DNA of 64,000 nt from Pantanalinema rosaneae (GTDB taxonomy: Bacteria; Cyanobacteriota; Cyanobacteriia; Leptolyngbyales; Leptolyngbyaceae): assembly GCF_050753385.1 (NCBI RefSeq), contig NZ_JBLZFZ010000014.1:62001-126000 (forward strand), given 5' to 3'. The translations under genes were made by a program, and so were the position numbers. The notes under the pieces were generated by a model. It searched no databases and was not told the DNA's origin. It saw nothing but the letters and a program-made list of their open reading frames with translations. Positions 52,589 to 61,518 of this stretch are shown piece by piece; positions within the stretch are counted from its first letter, which is position 1; every line of letters begins with the position of its first letter.

Positions 52589-53305
52589 ATGACTAACAAA
52601 TACCCTGATACTTACGGCATAGATGACCTTCTGATACGCCTCCCTGAGCCCAACCGCTCGTATATCATAACTAAGCACCTTGAATTGCTTATGTTCATAA
52701 CAATCAACTACAAAAGGGGTGTAACCCCAGCCGTACAAAAGCCTGCTGAGGATGTGGAGGAGGATAAGGATGATTCTGAAGTGGTGTGGCCTCCAGACTT
52801 CCTTGTAGTTATAGACGACCTACTCCACCTTGAATTTATTATGCAGTACCTACCTGAACCTGCCCGTTCTGAGGGTTCAGAGAAGCTTATGGAGCTATCC
52901 AAACTGATCCTAACCAACACACCTCGTAGTGGATCTATCCTCGACATGCCCATGCAGTTTGTACAGTTCTCTAAGGAGTACCTAGTAGGTGATTCTGTCA
53001 CCCAGATACTAGGTCTTACCAATGAGTACGGCTATACAGATGAAGAGGTGCTTGAGAAGACCAAATTCCTAATGACCACTAAGGATGCAATTAAGGAGCG
53101 TAGCCCAACCTCAACGCATATTTACTGGGAGGCTCCTATACCTGAAGGTGGGCAATATGTTGAAGGATCGTTTAGCTGCACCGGAGTTGTATATCAGGCT
53201 ATACCCGAGCAGTACGTTCACTGGCACTACCGAAGTTCCGCATCAGTACGCATAGTTGATGGTATGTGGCAGCACGATTCAGACGATAGACCCATCAACG
53301 ACTAA
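52589..53305 (+). CDS. Unknown tandem-family protein 3 (one module), 238 aa
   Basis: A strong ribosome site (AGGAGGG) precedes the ATG. This copy shows the complete single module: LLIRLPEPNRSYIITKHLEL, an acidic linker (EDVEEDKDDSEVVWPPDFL), a second helical repeat YLPEPARSEGSEKLMELSKL, then FVQFSKEYLVGDSVTQILGL and the end block GGQYVEGSFSCTGVVYQAIP. The acidic linker with WP-x-DF(xx)VI is shared with the other two proteins. It is the shortest member and the best one to define the domain. Unknown function. Confidence 0.75.
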   Translation: MTNKYPDTYGIDDLLIRLPEPNRSYIITKHLELLMFITINYKRGVTPAVQKPAEDVEEDKDDSEVVWPPDFLVVIDDLLHLEFIMQYLPEPARSEGSEKLMELSKLILTNTPRSGSILDMPMQFVQFSKEYLVGDSVTQILGLTNEYGYTDEEVLEKTKFLMTTKDAIKERSPTSTHIYWEAPIPEGGQYVEGSFSCTGVVYQAIPEQYVHWHYRSSASVRIVDGMWQHDSDDRPIND

Positions 53306-53312
53306 ATGTATC

Positions 53313-53645
53313 TTGCCTCTGGTTAGACCAGGGGCAGAAGTAGAGCAGCGTTTGGGGAAATTGGTCGAAATTACGGGCGCACCCCTGCGAACCATCCAGG
53401 CGATCGCCTGTGCCACCTTTAATAAATCCCTGCGTGAGCTAACGGATGAAGAGGGCAGACGAGTTCGGTCTGAAATCTTTCTGCAATACAGCGAAATGCA
53501 GTACGGGTTTGACCGGGACTTAGCGATCACGGTGTTCAAGGAATTTTGGGCTGAAGGGCAGCGCATTACTGACGATCTAGAACTGTTTATTGCTTGGAAA
53601 GCGCACCTGCAAAAGTGGGCTGTAGAAAACCGTGTGAGCTACTGA
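53313..53645 (+). pseudogene. 5'-truncated gene, unknown product
   Basis: The frame from about 53313 encodes LPLVRPGAEVEQRLGKLVEI and continues in a soluble helical protein to SY at 53645. There is no ATG near its beginning, and its reading frame runs backwards into the end of the tandem-family gene. The likely reading is that insertion of the 48.7-53.3 kb cluster removed its 5' end, so 53305-53315 marks the right junction. A TTG at 53313 could serve as a start. Product unknown; HIP1-containing codons return here. Confidence 0.5.
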
Positions 53646-53710
53646 TTATGCTAAGAAGATTACTTGCTTGATTGGGCTGTAAAACAGAAGGAGTGAATGG
53701 GTAACAGACC

Positions 53711-53830
53711 ATGCCAGACGAACCAATTCAATGCCCGATCGAATGCCCCAACCGCAAGTCAGGCGATGCAACCATTGATCGCTATCGGGAGCGGGGACGT
53801 TGGGGGGCGTATGTGTTTGGGCTAATGTGA
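53711..53830 (+). CDS. Short ORF, 39 aa
   Basis: It begins MPDEPIQCPIECPNRKSGDA, with a Cys-x5-6-Cys-type start, and ends in a TGA that overlaps the next ATG (TGATG at 53828-53832). Such overlaps are typical of translationally coupled phage or plasmid genes. It is too short to assign. Confidence 0.4.
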   Translation: MPDEPIQCPIECPNRKSGDATIDRYRERGRWGAYVFGLM

Positions 53831-54082
53831 TGTTGCTGGCCGTTGCCTTCAGTGTTGAACGGAAGCCGGATGGAGTTTGGGAACCGAAGAATGATCCGCC
53901 TGTGCTGGTCTGGGGGTTACTATTCCTGTTGAGCGACAATTAACCTGGCCGCATCGCGACAATTAACTTGGCCGGTTCCAGACAGCCGTTCAGGTGAGCG
54001 AAGTGTGCCTTCTGACACAGTTTTACTGGATCAAAAAAAGACACTAGGCAACGTCAATTAACGCCAATTAAATGACTGCCCA

Positions 54083-55738
54083 GTGTCTGGAAAACGAATT
54101 AATTATCAACAGGTTCAACTATACATGAGCGCCAAAGAGAACGGCTGCACGCAGACAACTGCGGCAGCAAAAGCTGGCGTGTCTGTACGCAGTGGTAGAC
54201 GGATAGAACAGGGCGAGTTGCAATCGCAACGAGGGCGTCCGCATGACTGGCGCACCCGCCGTGACCCGTTGGCTGAAGTTTGGGAAAGTGAATTGGTACC
54301 GATGCTGGAACACCAACCCAAACTGCAAGCGATAACACTATTCGAGTATCTGCAAGACACGTACCCCGGACGTTACAGCAAGTCCGTTATGCGCACCTTA
54401 CAAAGGCGGGTGCAAAACTGGCGAGTCACGGCAGGTCCACCCAAGGTTGTGATGTTTGCTATCGAACACCCACCCGGAGAGATGGGCTTATCCGACTTCA
54501 CCCACTTCAAGCAGGAACAAATTACGATTGCGGGTAAGCCGTTTGAGCATTTGCTCTACCACTACCGTCTAGCGTACAGCGGTTGGCAGTATGTCCAGGT
54601 GGTGCAGGGCGGGGAGAGTTTTGTAGCGCTCTCGGAGGGTTTGCAAAATGCCTTGAAAGCCTGTGGAGGCTGCCCCAAAGAGCACCGTACCGATAGCCTG
54701 AGTGCGGCTTACCGGAATCTAGGTTTGCGTACCGATATAGACATGACGCAGATGTACGACCGCTTATGCCATCATTACAACCTGCGTCCGAGTCGGAACA
54801 ATCGTGGCATAGCCCATGAGAATGGGTCGATAGAGAGTCCTCACGGGCACTTCAAAAATCGCCTGCATCAAGCCCTACTATTGCGGGAGTCCTTTGACTT
54901 TCCATCGGTTGCCGCTTACCAGCAATTCATTGAACAGGTGATTATTCGACTGAACCAGGGATGCCAAACCCGTTTTGAAGAGGAAGTGCCCTATCTTCAG
55001 CCCCTACCCACCTATCGTTATCCGGACTACGAAGTGCTGAGCGTGAAGGTGAGTACCTACAGTACCATCCGGGTGCGACGGATGAGTTACTCGGTTCCCT
55101 CCCGCTTAGTGGGCTGTACTCTGACGCTGCATCTGCACCATGACCGGATTGTGGGGTTCTTCGGTCGTCAGCAGGTCGTTGAACTGCCTCGGCTTTACGC
55201 CCCGGCTGACAATCCTCGACAACGATTGCATTGCGTCAATTACCGCCATGTTATCGACAGCTTGCGCCTCAAACCGGGGGCATTCCTCTATTGGGTCTGG
55301 CAACAGGACCTCTTGCCCAACGACCATTACCGCCAATTATGGCGGCAGATTGAGCACCAATTTGACTCCTATACGGCGGCTCGCCTGATGTGCGAGGCCC
55401 TCTATATTGCGGCCAAGCAGGACAAGGAACACGCGGTTGCTCAGTATTTGGAGGCTCAACTAAATGCCAACGCCCTCAGTCTAGTGGGGCTACAACAGCA
55501 ATTTCATTTGGTAGACGTGCCGTCCCCACCCACTCTACAAACCCAACAGCATGACCTCACCCATTACGACCAGTTGCTCTATGCCCATACCACCTACGGC
55601 CACGACAGCGATGGAAACCCTCAGCCTGCTGCTCAAATCCCTCAAACTGCCCTACATGAAACAACAGTGGCAGGAACTGGAGCGTCAAGCCCTCCAACAG
55701 GGGTGGACCCATGCCCAGTTTCTACTGGCACTGTGTGA
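54083..55738 (+). CDS. istA: IS21-family transposase IstA
   Basis: The protein has 551 residues from a GTG start. An N-terminal HTH (TQTTAAAKAGVSVRSGRRIE) is followed by the DDE integrase core: first Asp in MGLSDFTHFK (about 136), second Asp in EHRTDSLSAAY (about 201) and Glu in IAHENGSIESPHGHFKNRLH (about 249-255). The order and spacing are standard for IstA. The last 60 codons overlap istB. No disruption is visible. Confidence 0.92.
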   Translation: MSGKRINYQQVQLYMSAKENGCTQTTAAAKAGVSVRSGRRIEQGELQSQRGRPHDWRTRRDPLAEVWESELVPMLEHQPKLQAITLFEYLQDTYPGRYSKSVMRTLQRRVQNWRVTAGPPKVVMFAIEHPPGEMGLSDFTHFKQEQITIAGKPFEHLLYHYRLAYSGWQYVQVVQGGESFVALSEGLQNALKACGGCPKEHRTDSLSAAYRNLGLRTDIDMTQMYDRLCHHYNLRPSRNNRGIAHENGSIESPHGHFKNRLHQALLLRESFDFPSVAAYQQFIEQVIIRLNQGCQTRFEEEVPYLQPLPTYRYPDYEVLSVKVSTYSTIRVRRMSYSVPSRLVGCTLTLHLHHDRIVGFFGRQQVVELPRLYAPADNPRQRLHCVNYRHVIDSLRLKPGAFLYWVWQQDLLPNDHYRQLWRQIEHQFDSYTAARLMCEALYIAAKQDKEHAVAQYLEAQLNANALSLVGLQQQFHLVDVPSPPTLQTQQHDLTHYDQLLYAHTTYGHDSDGNPQPAAQIPQTALHETTVAGTGASSPPTGVDPCPVSTGTV

Positions 55739-56375
55739 GGTCGAAGCGACGCAACGCTACCAAGCTCGAGTCCAACGCGCCCTCAAAGATGCCCACCTGC
55801 CGCCTGCCAAAGCCTTTTCCAATTTTGACTTCAGCCGGTGTCCGGGTGTCCATCAGCCCACCGTCACGCAGTTGAGTCAGGACAAAAGCTGGCTCAAACG
55901 CGGCGACAACCTCCTGCTGTTTGGTCCTTCTGGCGTCGGCAAAACCCATCTCGCTGCCGCCGTTGGACGCTGCCTAATCGAGTTAGGAGCAACGGTCAAA
56001 TTCCTCTCTGCCACCACTCTGGTGCAATTGCTGCAAGCAGCTAAGGCCAATCTCCAGCTTCAGTCTGCGCTGCTAAAGCTGGATAAGTTTGACCTACTCA
56101 TCCTCGATGATCTTAGCTACGTCAAAAAGTCAGAAACCGAGACCTCGGTTCTGTTTGAATTGATTGCCCACCGCTATGAACTCAAAAGCCTCATGATTAC
56201 AGCCAATCATCCCTTCAGTGCCTGGGACGACATCTTTATGGATCCAACCATGACTGTCGCTGCCGTCGATCGCCTCGTCCACCATGCGCTCATCCTGGAA
56301 ATCCAAGCCGAAAGTTTTCGTCAGCAGGCCGCCAAAGAGCGATCTGCGACCTCACAGCAAAACCGGCCAAAATAA
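55611..56375 (+). CDS. istB: IS21-family helper ATPase IstB
   Basis: The protein has 254 residues from the ATG at 55611 (METLSLLLKSLKLPYMKQQW), the normal IstB beginning; an in-frame ATG at 55551 adds a non-conserved leader. Walker A is FGPSGVGKTHLA (about 107-118) and Walker B is LLILDDLSYV (about 163-172). IstB binds target DNA and licenses insertion by IstA. It overlaps istA by 128 nt, a common IS21 arrangement. Confidence 0.93.
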   Translation: METLSLLLKSLKLPYMKQQWQELERQALQQGWTHAQFLLALCEVEATQRYQARVQRALKDAHLPPAKAFSNFDFSRCPGVHQPTVTQLSQDKSWLKRGDNLLLFGPSGVGKTHLAAAVGRCLIELGATVKFLSATTLVQLLQAAKANLQLQSALLKLDKFDLLILDDLSYVKKSETETSVLFELIAHRYELKSLMITANHPFSAWDDIFMDPTMTVAAVDRLVHHALILEIQAESFRQQAAKERSATSQQNRPK

Positions 56376-56474
56376 TTAGCGCGGAGCGGCCAAAATAGTT
56401 GACGTTTCATATATTCCCGATCGCGGCGAGTTGCTTAGGCGTTCCAATTGATGCCGAGACGATCGGCAGAGTCA

Positions 56475-56759
56475 TTAGTAGAGTGTTACCCACGAAGGAC
56501 GATTAATCATGGATTTACTGCAACTAGAACAACGTTGGAAGTAAGGGAACTGCCCGACCACATCCACGATCGCGACATCTCTCGCAACTTTTTGCCGTTG
56601 TCGTCCGGTGGTTTGCTTGCCCCCGATCGTAATTTGAGCGGTGCCGTCACTTTTCCTAAAACAATGATTAGCGGTGAGTAGAACCGATGGAGCCACCATA
56701 CATCCAGTGCAGCCCTGCCTACCGATTTGCAGGTGCGCGATCGTACTTTGTTGACATAC
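56475..56759 (-). pseudogene. Trypsin-like serine protease fragment
   Basis: On the minus strand the frame reads IGRQGCTGCMVAPSVLLTAN HC and then DVAIVDVVGQFP. GCTGxxVAPxVLLTAxHC is the chymotrypsin-fold block around the catalytic His, and DVAIVDV corresponds to the block around the catalytic Asp. The Ser block (GDSGG) and the signal peptide are missing, and the frame is bounded by stops at 56475 and 56760. It is a leftover of an exported protease gene beside the tRNA. Confidence 0.6.
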
Positions 56760-56785
56760 TCACCGTCCTAAAGGAGAAGAGGAAA

Positions 56786-56858
56786 TGGAGAGTAGGGGAA
56801 TCGAACCCCTCGCCTCAGCGGTGCGATCGCTGCGCTCTACCAAATGAGCTAACTCCCC
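56786..56858 (-). tRNA. tRNA-Ala (anticodon CGC)
   Basis: The minus strand folds as a cloverleaf: acceptor GGGGAGT with ACTCTCC (one G-U), D-arm GCTC/GAGC, anticodon stem CAGCG/CGCTG with loop ATCGCAC and anticodon CGC, T-arm AGGGG/CCCCT with TTCGATT. The discriminator is A and the CCA end is not encoded. The anticodon arm contains GCGATCGC. The gene marks the boundary between the accessory region and the ordinary chromosome. Confidence 0.93.
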
Positions 56859-56880
56859 GAATGTGGATACTATTTTAGCA

Positions 56881-57585
56881 TTAGGCGGCGGTGCGATCGT
56901 AGATCTGACGAATGCGATCGAGTTCCAGGTCAGAGAGGTAATCTACCGTCCAGTTGGCGCGGCGTTGCAGCATGTGGAAGGGGTAAGTATTGGCAACTCC
57001 GACGACGGGGATGCCTGCCCGTTTGGCGGCTTCGATGCCAGCGAAGGTGTCTTCAATCACCAGGCATTCCGGCGGTGTGAGGTTCAGACCGGGAAATTGT
57101 TGATTCAGGCGATCGACCGCCAATAAATAAATATCGGGTTCCGGTTTGCTGGCAACTGGATCATCCCCGGACACAATCAAGGCAAAAGCCTCCTGGAGTT
57201 GAGCGCGGTTTAACACTAGCTCAATTTCCGATCGCAAAGAGCCACTGACTACCGCTAACTTCAATTGGGCGGCTCGGAGATTAAAGATTAGATCAGGGAC
57301 TCCGGGATAGATCGGGACTTTCTCCAACCGTTCTAGTTCGTGATGGTATGCCGCCGCTTTGCGGGCAATCAGGGTATCCAGGTAGGGCGTGGTGACCGTT
57401 CTGCCACGAGCCGTCATGAGGTCGGTTAAGCAAGCTCGATCGCTACGACCCAGACAGAATTTCCGAAACTCCCCCCGCTTCGGTCGCAGGTTTTCCTCCA
57501 CCAAGAGTTGGTTAATCAACTGTTCGTGGAGAGGTTCATCGTGGATAATGACTCCATTAAAGTCAAACAGAACGGCTTTCAGCAT
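56881..57585 (-). CDS. HAD-superfamily hydrolase (phosphoglucomutase/phosphatase-like)
   Basis: The protein has 234 residues. Motif I is AVLFDFNGVIIHDEPLHEQL near the start, motif II VVSGS (about 111), and motifs III/IV KPEPDIYLLA (about 146) and CLVIEDTFAGIEAAK (about 167-181). The cap region between motifs I and II is helical, placing it in the beta-phosphoglucomutase-like group. In motif I the usual second Asp (DxD) is Asn (DFN), which would weaken general acid catalysis in phosphatases. The substrate cannot be told. The gene precedes tRNA-Ala on the same strand. Confidence 0.88.
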   Translation of the reverse strand: MLKAVLFDFNGVIIHDEPLHEQLINQLLVEENLRPKRGEFRKFCLGRSDRACLTDLMTARGRTVTTPYLDTLIARKAAAYHHELERLEKVPIYPGVPDLIFNLRAAQLKLAVVSGSLRSEIELVLNRAQLQEAFALIVSGDDPVASKPEPDIYLLAVDRLNQQFPGLNLTPPECLVIEDTFAGIEAAKRAGIPVVGVANTYPFHMLQRRANWTVDYLSDLELDRIRQIYDRTAA

Positions 57586-57640
57586 TGCTTACTACAGTAC
57601 GCCACCAGTATGGAGCGTATCACAATCCCATAGTCGTAAC

Positions 57641-59485
57641 TTAGCTGGAGATTGCCCGTTGGTCGGCTAAGCGTTGATAGGCGGCAGCAAAATCTGCCTG
57701 GGTAATTTGAATGGCGGTGGGGTCGCTCAACCCCAAGGTGCGATAGCGACGAATCGCTTCTAATGCCGCTTGATTACTCAATAGCGACAAATCTGCGCCA
57801 TTCCAGCCTTCTGTTTGCGTTGCCCAATGAGATAAATCGATATCAGCCAAAGGTCGATCGTGGTTATGCACCTGCAAAATTGCTAGGCGGCTGGATTGGT
57901 CAGGGAGATCGACTTTAATTTGTAGATCTAACCGTCCCGCTCGTAGCAGGGCTGGATCAAGGGCTTCCGGGCGATTGGTTGCACCTACTAACAACACATT
58001 GGGGCAATCCTGCAAGCCATCTAATTCCGTCAGCAGTTGACCCACCACACGATCGCTGACTCCCGAATCGCTCTGGAAGCTACCCCGCGCCGGAGCGAGC
58101 GAGTCAATTTCATCCATAAACACCACACAGGGAGCGGCTTGCCGAGCTTTGGTAAATAATTCCCGTACCGCCTGTTCCGAAGCCCCGACCCATTTACTCA
58201 GGAGTTCGGGGCCATTCACGGCAATAAAGTTTGCCCTGGCTTGAGCCGCCACTGCCTTTGCCAGCAAGGTTTTTCCCGTTCCCGGCGGGCCCCAGAGTAA
58301 AATTCCTCGTGGGGCTTTGGCTTTGGTCTGCTGATACAGTTCTGGATACAACAACGCCCCCTCTACTGATTCTTGCAGCGCTTGTTTCACGGTCTCCAGC
58401 CCCCCGATCGCATCCCAGGATACTTTGGGAGCCTCCACTTCCACCGATCGCAACACAGCAGGCTTAATCTGTTTCAATGCCTGAAGAAAATCCGTTTGGG
58501 TCACGGTCATCCGCGCCGGTAAGGGACTGTCGAAGGCCGGCATCAATCGGCGTAATGCTAGATAGGCAGCTTTCTGACAGAGCGCCTTGAGATCCGCTCC
58601 CACCATGCCGATCGCCAGATCCGCGATCGCAGCCAAATCCACGGATTGATCTAGCGGCATGGCTTGGGTCAGAATCGTCAGAATTTCTAACCGACCGGGG
58701 CGATCGGGGACGCGAAATTGCACCTCGCGATCAAAGCGTCCGGGGCGGCGTAAGGCGGGATCGAGATGATCGGGGCGGTTTGTGGCCGCCAGCACGATCA
58801 CACCTTTCGTTTTGGCAAAGCCATCCATCAAGCCTAATAATTGCGCGACCACACGCCGTTCCACCTCACCCTCAACGCTGGTGCGATCGGGAGCCAGACT
58901 ATCGATTTCATCGATGAAAATAATACAGGGAGCCGATCGCGCCGCCTTCTGAAACAAACCGCGTAAGCGGGCTTCAGCCTCCCCATAATATTTGCCCATA
59001 ATCTCGGGCCCGACGATCGCGATATAATTCGCACCTAATTCTTTCGCCAGTGCCCGCGCCGTTAAGGTTTTTCCCGTTCCCGGTGGTCCGACCAGGAGTA
59101 TCCCCGTTGCCGGTTCCAGTCCTAATCGCCGCAACACATCCGGACGCTTCAATGGTAATTCCACCAGTTCCCGCAGATCCCGAATAATTTCTGCCATGCC
59201 GCCAATGCCTTTGAGGGATACGGGCGGCACACTATCGGCGGCAGGCGGTGTAATAATTACGTCTTGAACCACCGTGGTAGATGACTCGGTCGATCGCTGG
59301 GAACGGGTACTGCGATCTGGAGCCGAAGCTGGAGTGGAGCGATCGACATCTGGCTCCGATTGCCTGTGAACATTGGGTTCAAAGCCATCTGATTCCGTTC
59401 TGCCTTCAATCACACGCACTAAGTCCAGAAGATTTTCAAATCCCTGATCAACCAGTTCCTCAAATTCTCTGAATAAATCGTCCAT
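57641..59485 (-). CDS. Tandem AAA ATPase, CDC48-like
   Basis: The protein has 614 residues from the ATG at 59485 (MDDLFREFEELVDQGFENLL); an ATG at 59521 would add 12 residues without a better ribosome site. Two AAA modules are visible, each with Walker A GPPGTGKT (about 136 and 407), Walker B (CIIFIDEIDSLAP and CVVFMDEIDSLAP) and a second region of homology (ATNRPDHLDPALRRPGRFDR; ATNRPEALDPALLRAGRLDL). Arg fingers are present in both. The classical N-domain of CDC48 is absent, replaced by about 90 low-complexity residues. A cytoplasmic unfoldase or segregase role is inferred. Confidence 0.9.
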   Translation of the reverse strand: MDDLFREFEELVDQGFENLLDLVRVIEGRTESDGFEPNVHRQSEPDVDRSTPASAPDRSTRSQRSTESSTTVVQDVIITPPAADSVPPVSLKGIGGMAEIIRDLRELVELPLKRPDVLRRLGLEPATGILLVGPPGTGKTLTARALAKELGANYIAIVGPEIMGKYYGEAEARLRGLFQKAARSAPCIIFIDEIDSLAPDRTSVEGEVERRVVAQLLGLMDGFAKTKGVIVLAATNRPDHLDPALRRPGRFDREVQFRVPDRPGRLEILTILTQAMPLDQSVDLAAIADLAIGMVGADLKALCQKAAYLALRRLMPAFDSPLPARMTVTQTDFLQALKQIKPAVLRSVEVEAPKVSWDAIGGLETVKQALQESVEGALLYPELYQQTKAKAPRGILLWGPPGTGKTLLAKAVAAQARANFIAVNGPELLSKWVGASEQAVRELFTKARQAAPCVVFMDEIDSLAPARGSFQSDSGVSDRVVGQLLTELDGLQDCPNVLLVGATNRPEALDPALLRAGRLDLQIKVDLPDQSSRLAILQVHNHDRPLADIDLSHWATQTEGWNGADLSLLSNQAALEAIRRYRTLGLSDPTAIQITQADFAAAYQRLADQRAISS

Positions 59486-59587
59486 CTGCCTGCCCCTACC
59501 TGGTGCCTTCAGTATAGACATTTCAGTTGAGCCACGATGGGGCTGTATGTAGAACTGTTACAACACCGAATCGCGATCGCTCAACCG

Positions 59588-61393
59588 CTAGTAACGCTGA
59601 CTTTGCAACAGTTCATGCAGCGAGAGTTGAACTAGCGTACAGCGATCGCGCCCAGCTTGTTTCGAGCTATATAGCGCTTGATCCGCTTGATTAATTAACA
59701 GTCCAACTGACCAATGTTCCCACTGAAGTAATTGAGCACTTACCTGCACACTCACCACGCCACAACTGAGCGTGACATAATTTGCCGCAATAGACTTTTC
59801 ATGGGTTAATTGCAACGATCTCACCTGGTGCAAAATCCGATCAGCCGTTTTTGCCGCCGCGATCGCATCTACCCCAGGCAATACGACTGCGAACTCTTCT
59901 CCGCCATATCGCACAACCAGATCTGTGCGGCGAACCGCCTGCCGAATTGCCGTGGCAACCTTTTGCAGACAGGCATCTCCAGCATGATGTCCGTAGGTAT
60001 CGTTATACAGTTTGAAGCAATCTACATCACACAACAGGAGCGACAAGTGCCCCGGTGTCTGCACCTGTTTGGCAAACTGTTGATCAAAATAGCGACGATT
60101 AGCGATTTGAGTTAGTCCATCGACATAGGCGAGTTGCTGTAATTTTTGGTTGTGCAATCCAATATAGGCGATCGCAGACCCCACCAAGCCGATCAGGGGT
60201 AATCCGGCAGGTAACCACCATCCCGCCAAAAAAACCAGATAACTACTGCCCAGTAATCCACTGCTCAACAGCCCAACCCGAAAAATCGCTCGACCATATA
60301 ACCCCTGTGTGCCGATCGCCGACAGTTTCATCGCTTTCCAGGTCACAAGCAATCCAGCGACTGACCAACCGAAAACCCAGAGCCATTCCCAGCGATCTGG
60401 CAAGACCCGAATGAACGGACGACCATCCAATGCCGCACTCAAAATCTGACTGGTAATATTCGCCTGGACAACCACCCCGGGCATTCCCCCTGAGCGATCC
60501 TGCCGCCGATTATCGTAGGGAGTTGGGAAAAAATCCTTCGTGCTTTCAGCCGTTGAGCCAATCAGCACAATCCGATCTTGGAAATAGCTGGTGGGTACGT
60601 TGCCTTGCAGCACATCTGTCATTGCCACTGAGCGAAACTGAAGTTGATTACCACGGAAATTCAACAATGTTTGATATCCCTGGGCATCAGCATTGACATA
60701 GCCACCATCAGAGCTTTGAAACGGTAGAATCGTAGCTTGTCCCAACTGATAGATCATTTGGGAGGCATTGACAGTTTCTAAATGAATGTTGTCAGTGTTT
60801 AAATACGCTAAGGCAACTTTAGCTCCTAATCCCAAACATAAATCTTGAGTCTGTTCATCTATTCCTGATAACAAGGCTCGACGTACTGTACCATCGGCAT
60901 CAACGACCAGATCTGCGGCGGCAACCTGTTGTGGATCTAAGGCGGGTGGGGGTGGCACTCGACGATCGCCAAACCGCTTTTGTACCCCGATCAAATTGGG
61001 CATGGAGCGAAATACCGTTGTTAAGCGATCGTAGCCTGTAGCAACGGGTAAATCTCGGTAAAGATCCAACCCCACCACGCGGGGCTGTTGAGCCTTCAGT
61101 TTTAATAACAATTGCGCTAAAACATCATCTGAAACCGGCCACTGCCCTGCTTGAGTAATATCATGATCATCAATTGTGACAATCACGATGCGATCGTCCA
61201 ATGATTCGATCGGGCGGAATCGAAAGAATTGATCGAGCAGCGCCCACTCTAAAGGCTGAAACCACCCCGTCAGACTGCCGGCGATCGCGATCGCGGTTAG
61301 TCCTGGTGCGATTAACCAGATCCGCCAATGCTGAAGTATGCCCTGTTCCCATCCCAGCCACTTCACCACTTCTCTGCTCCCACAACTACCCAC
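59588..61393 (-). CDS. CHASE2 sensor-diguanylate cyclase (GGDEF)
   Basis: The protein has 601 residues. A membrane anchor (about 25-45) precedes a CHASE2 extracellular sensor (about 50-330: IVIVTIDDHDI, VVGLDLYRDLPV, RIVLIGSTAESTKDFFPTPY). Three further membrane segments (about 340-430) lead to a cytoplasmic GGDEF domain with VDGLTQIANRRYFDQQF, CDVDCFKLYNDTYGHHAGD and the active-site loop RYGGEEFAVVLPG. It should make cyclic di-GMP in response to an outside or lumenal signal. The active-site residues look intact; there is no EAL domain. Confidence 0.93.
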   Translation of the reverse strand: MGSCGSREVVKWLGWEQGILQHWRIWLIAPGLTAIAIAGSLTGWFQPLEWALLDQFFRFRPIESLDDRIVIVTIDDHDITQAGQWPVSDDVLAQLLLKLKAQQPRVVGLDLYRDLPVATGYDRLTTVFRSMPNLIGVQKRFGDRRVPPPPALDPQQVAAADLVVDADGTVRRALLSGIDEQTQDLCLGLGAKVALAYLNTDNIHLETVNASQMIYQLGQATILPFQSSDGGYVNADAQGYQTLLNFRGNQLQFRSVAMTDVLQGNVPTSYFQDRIVLIGSTAESTKDFFPTPYDNRRQDRSGGMPGVVVQANITSQILSAALDGRPFIRVLPDRWEWLWVFGWSVAGLLVTWKAMKLSAIGTQGLYGRAIFRVGLLSSGLLGSSYLVFLAGWWLPAGLPLIGLVGSAIAYIGLHNQKLQQLAYVDGLTQIANRRYFDQQFAKQVQTPGHLSLLLCDVDCFKLYNDTYGHHAGDACLQKVATAIRQAVRRTDLVVRYGGEEFAVVLPGVDAIAAAKTADRILHQVRSLQLTHEKSIAANYVTLSCGVVSVQVSAQLLQWEHWSVGLLINQADQALYSSKQAGRDRCTLVQLSLHELLQSQRY

Positions 61394-61518
61394 TTACCAT
61401 AAAAATACCCTCACAGCAAAATAATTAGGAACACCCGTCATGCACTTTCCAGCAATTTGCGGATTATTTACTCCTCACTGCTGACTCTACTTCCACTAAA
61501 CAAGTTCATCAGAGAATT

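Larger units (their letters stand above)
53927..56411 (+). mobile_element. IS21-family insertion sequence, complete
   Basis: The element is 2485 bp, flanked by a 6-bp direct duplication TATTCC (53921-53926 and 56412-56417). At each end a terminal motif is repeated twice: GCGACAATTAACCTGGCCG (53933-53951) and a near copy at 53956-53974 on the left; the inverted forms at 56364-56382 and 56387-56404 on the right. The two-gene istA-istB layout with multiple terminal repeats is typical of IS21. All parts look intact, so the insertion may be recent. Confidence 0.9.
53830..56506 (+). pseudogene. Small gene interrupted by the IS21 element
   Basis: From the ATG at 53830 the frame reads MLLAVAFSVERKPDGVWEPK and LVWGLLF up to the insertion at 53926. 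Removing the IS and one copy of the 6-bp duplication restores the frame, which continues PIAASCLGVPIDAETIGRVI and ends at a TAA at 56504-56506. The rebuilt product is about 62 residues with a short hydrophobic stretch. A small membrane or holin-like protein is conceivable but unproven. Confidence 0.65.

Noticed and set aside
56448..56681. Plus-strand 77-codon ORF over the protease fragment
   Set aside because: The opposite strand shows recognisable protease blocks (TAxHC, DVAIVDV), so the plus ORF is probably a shadow.
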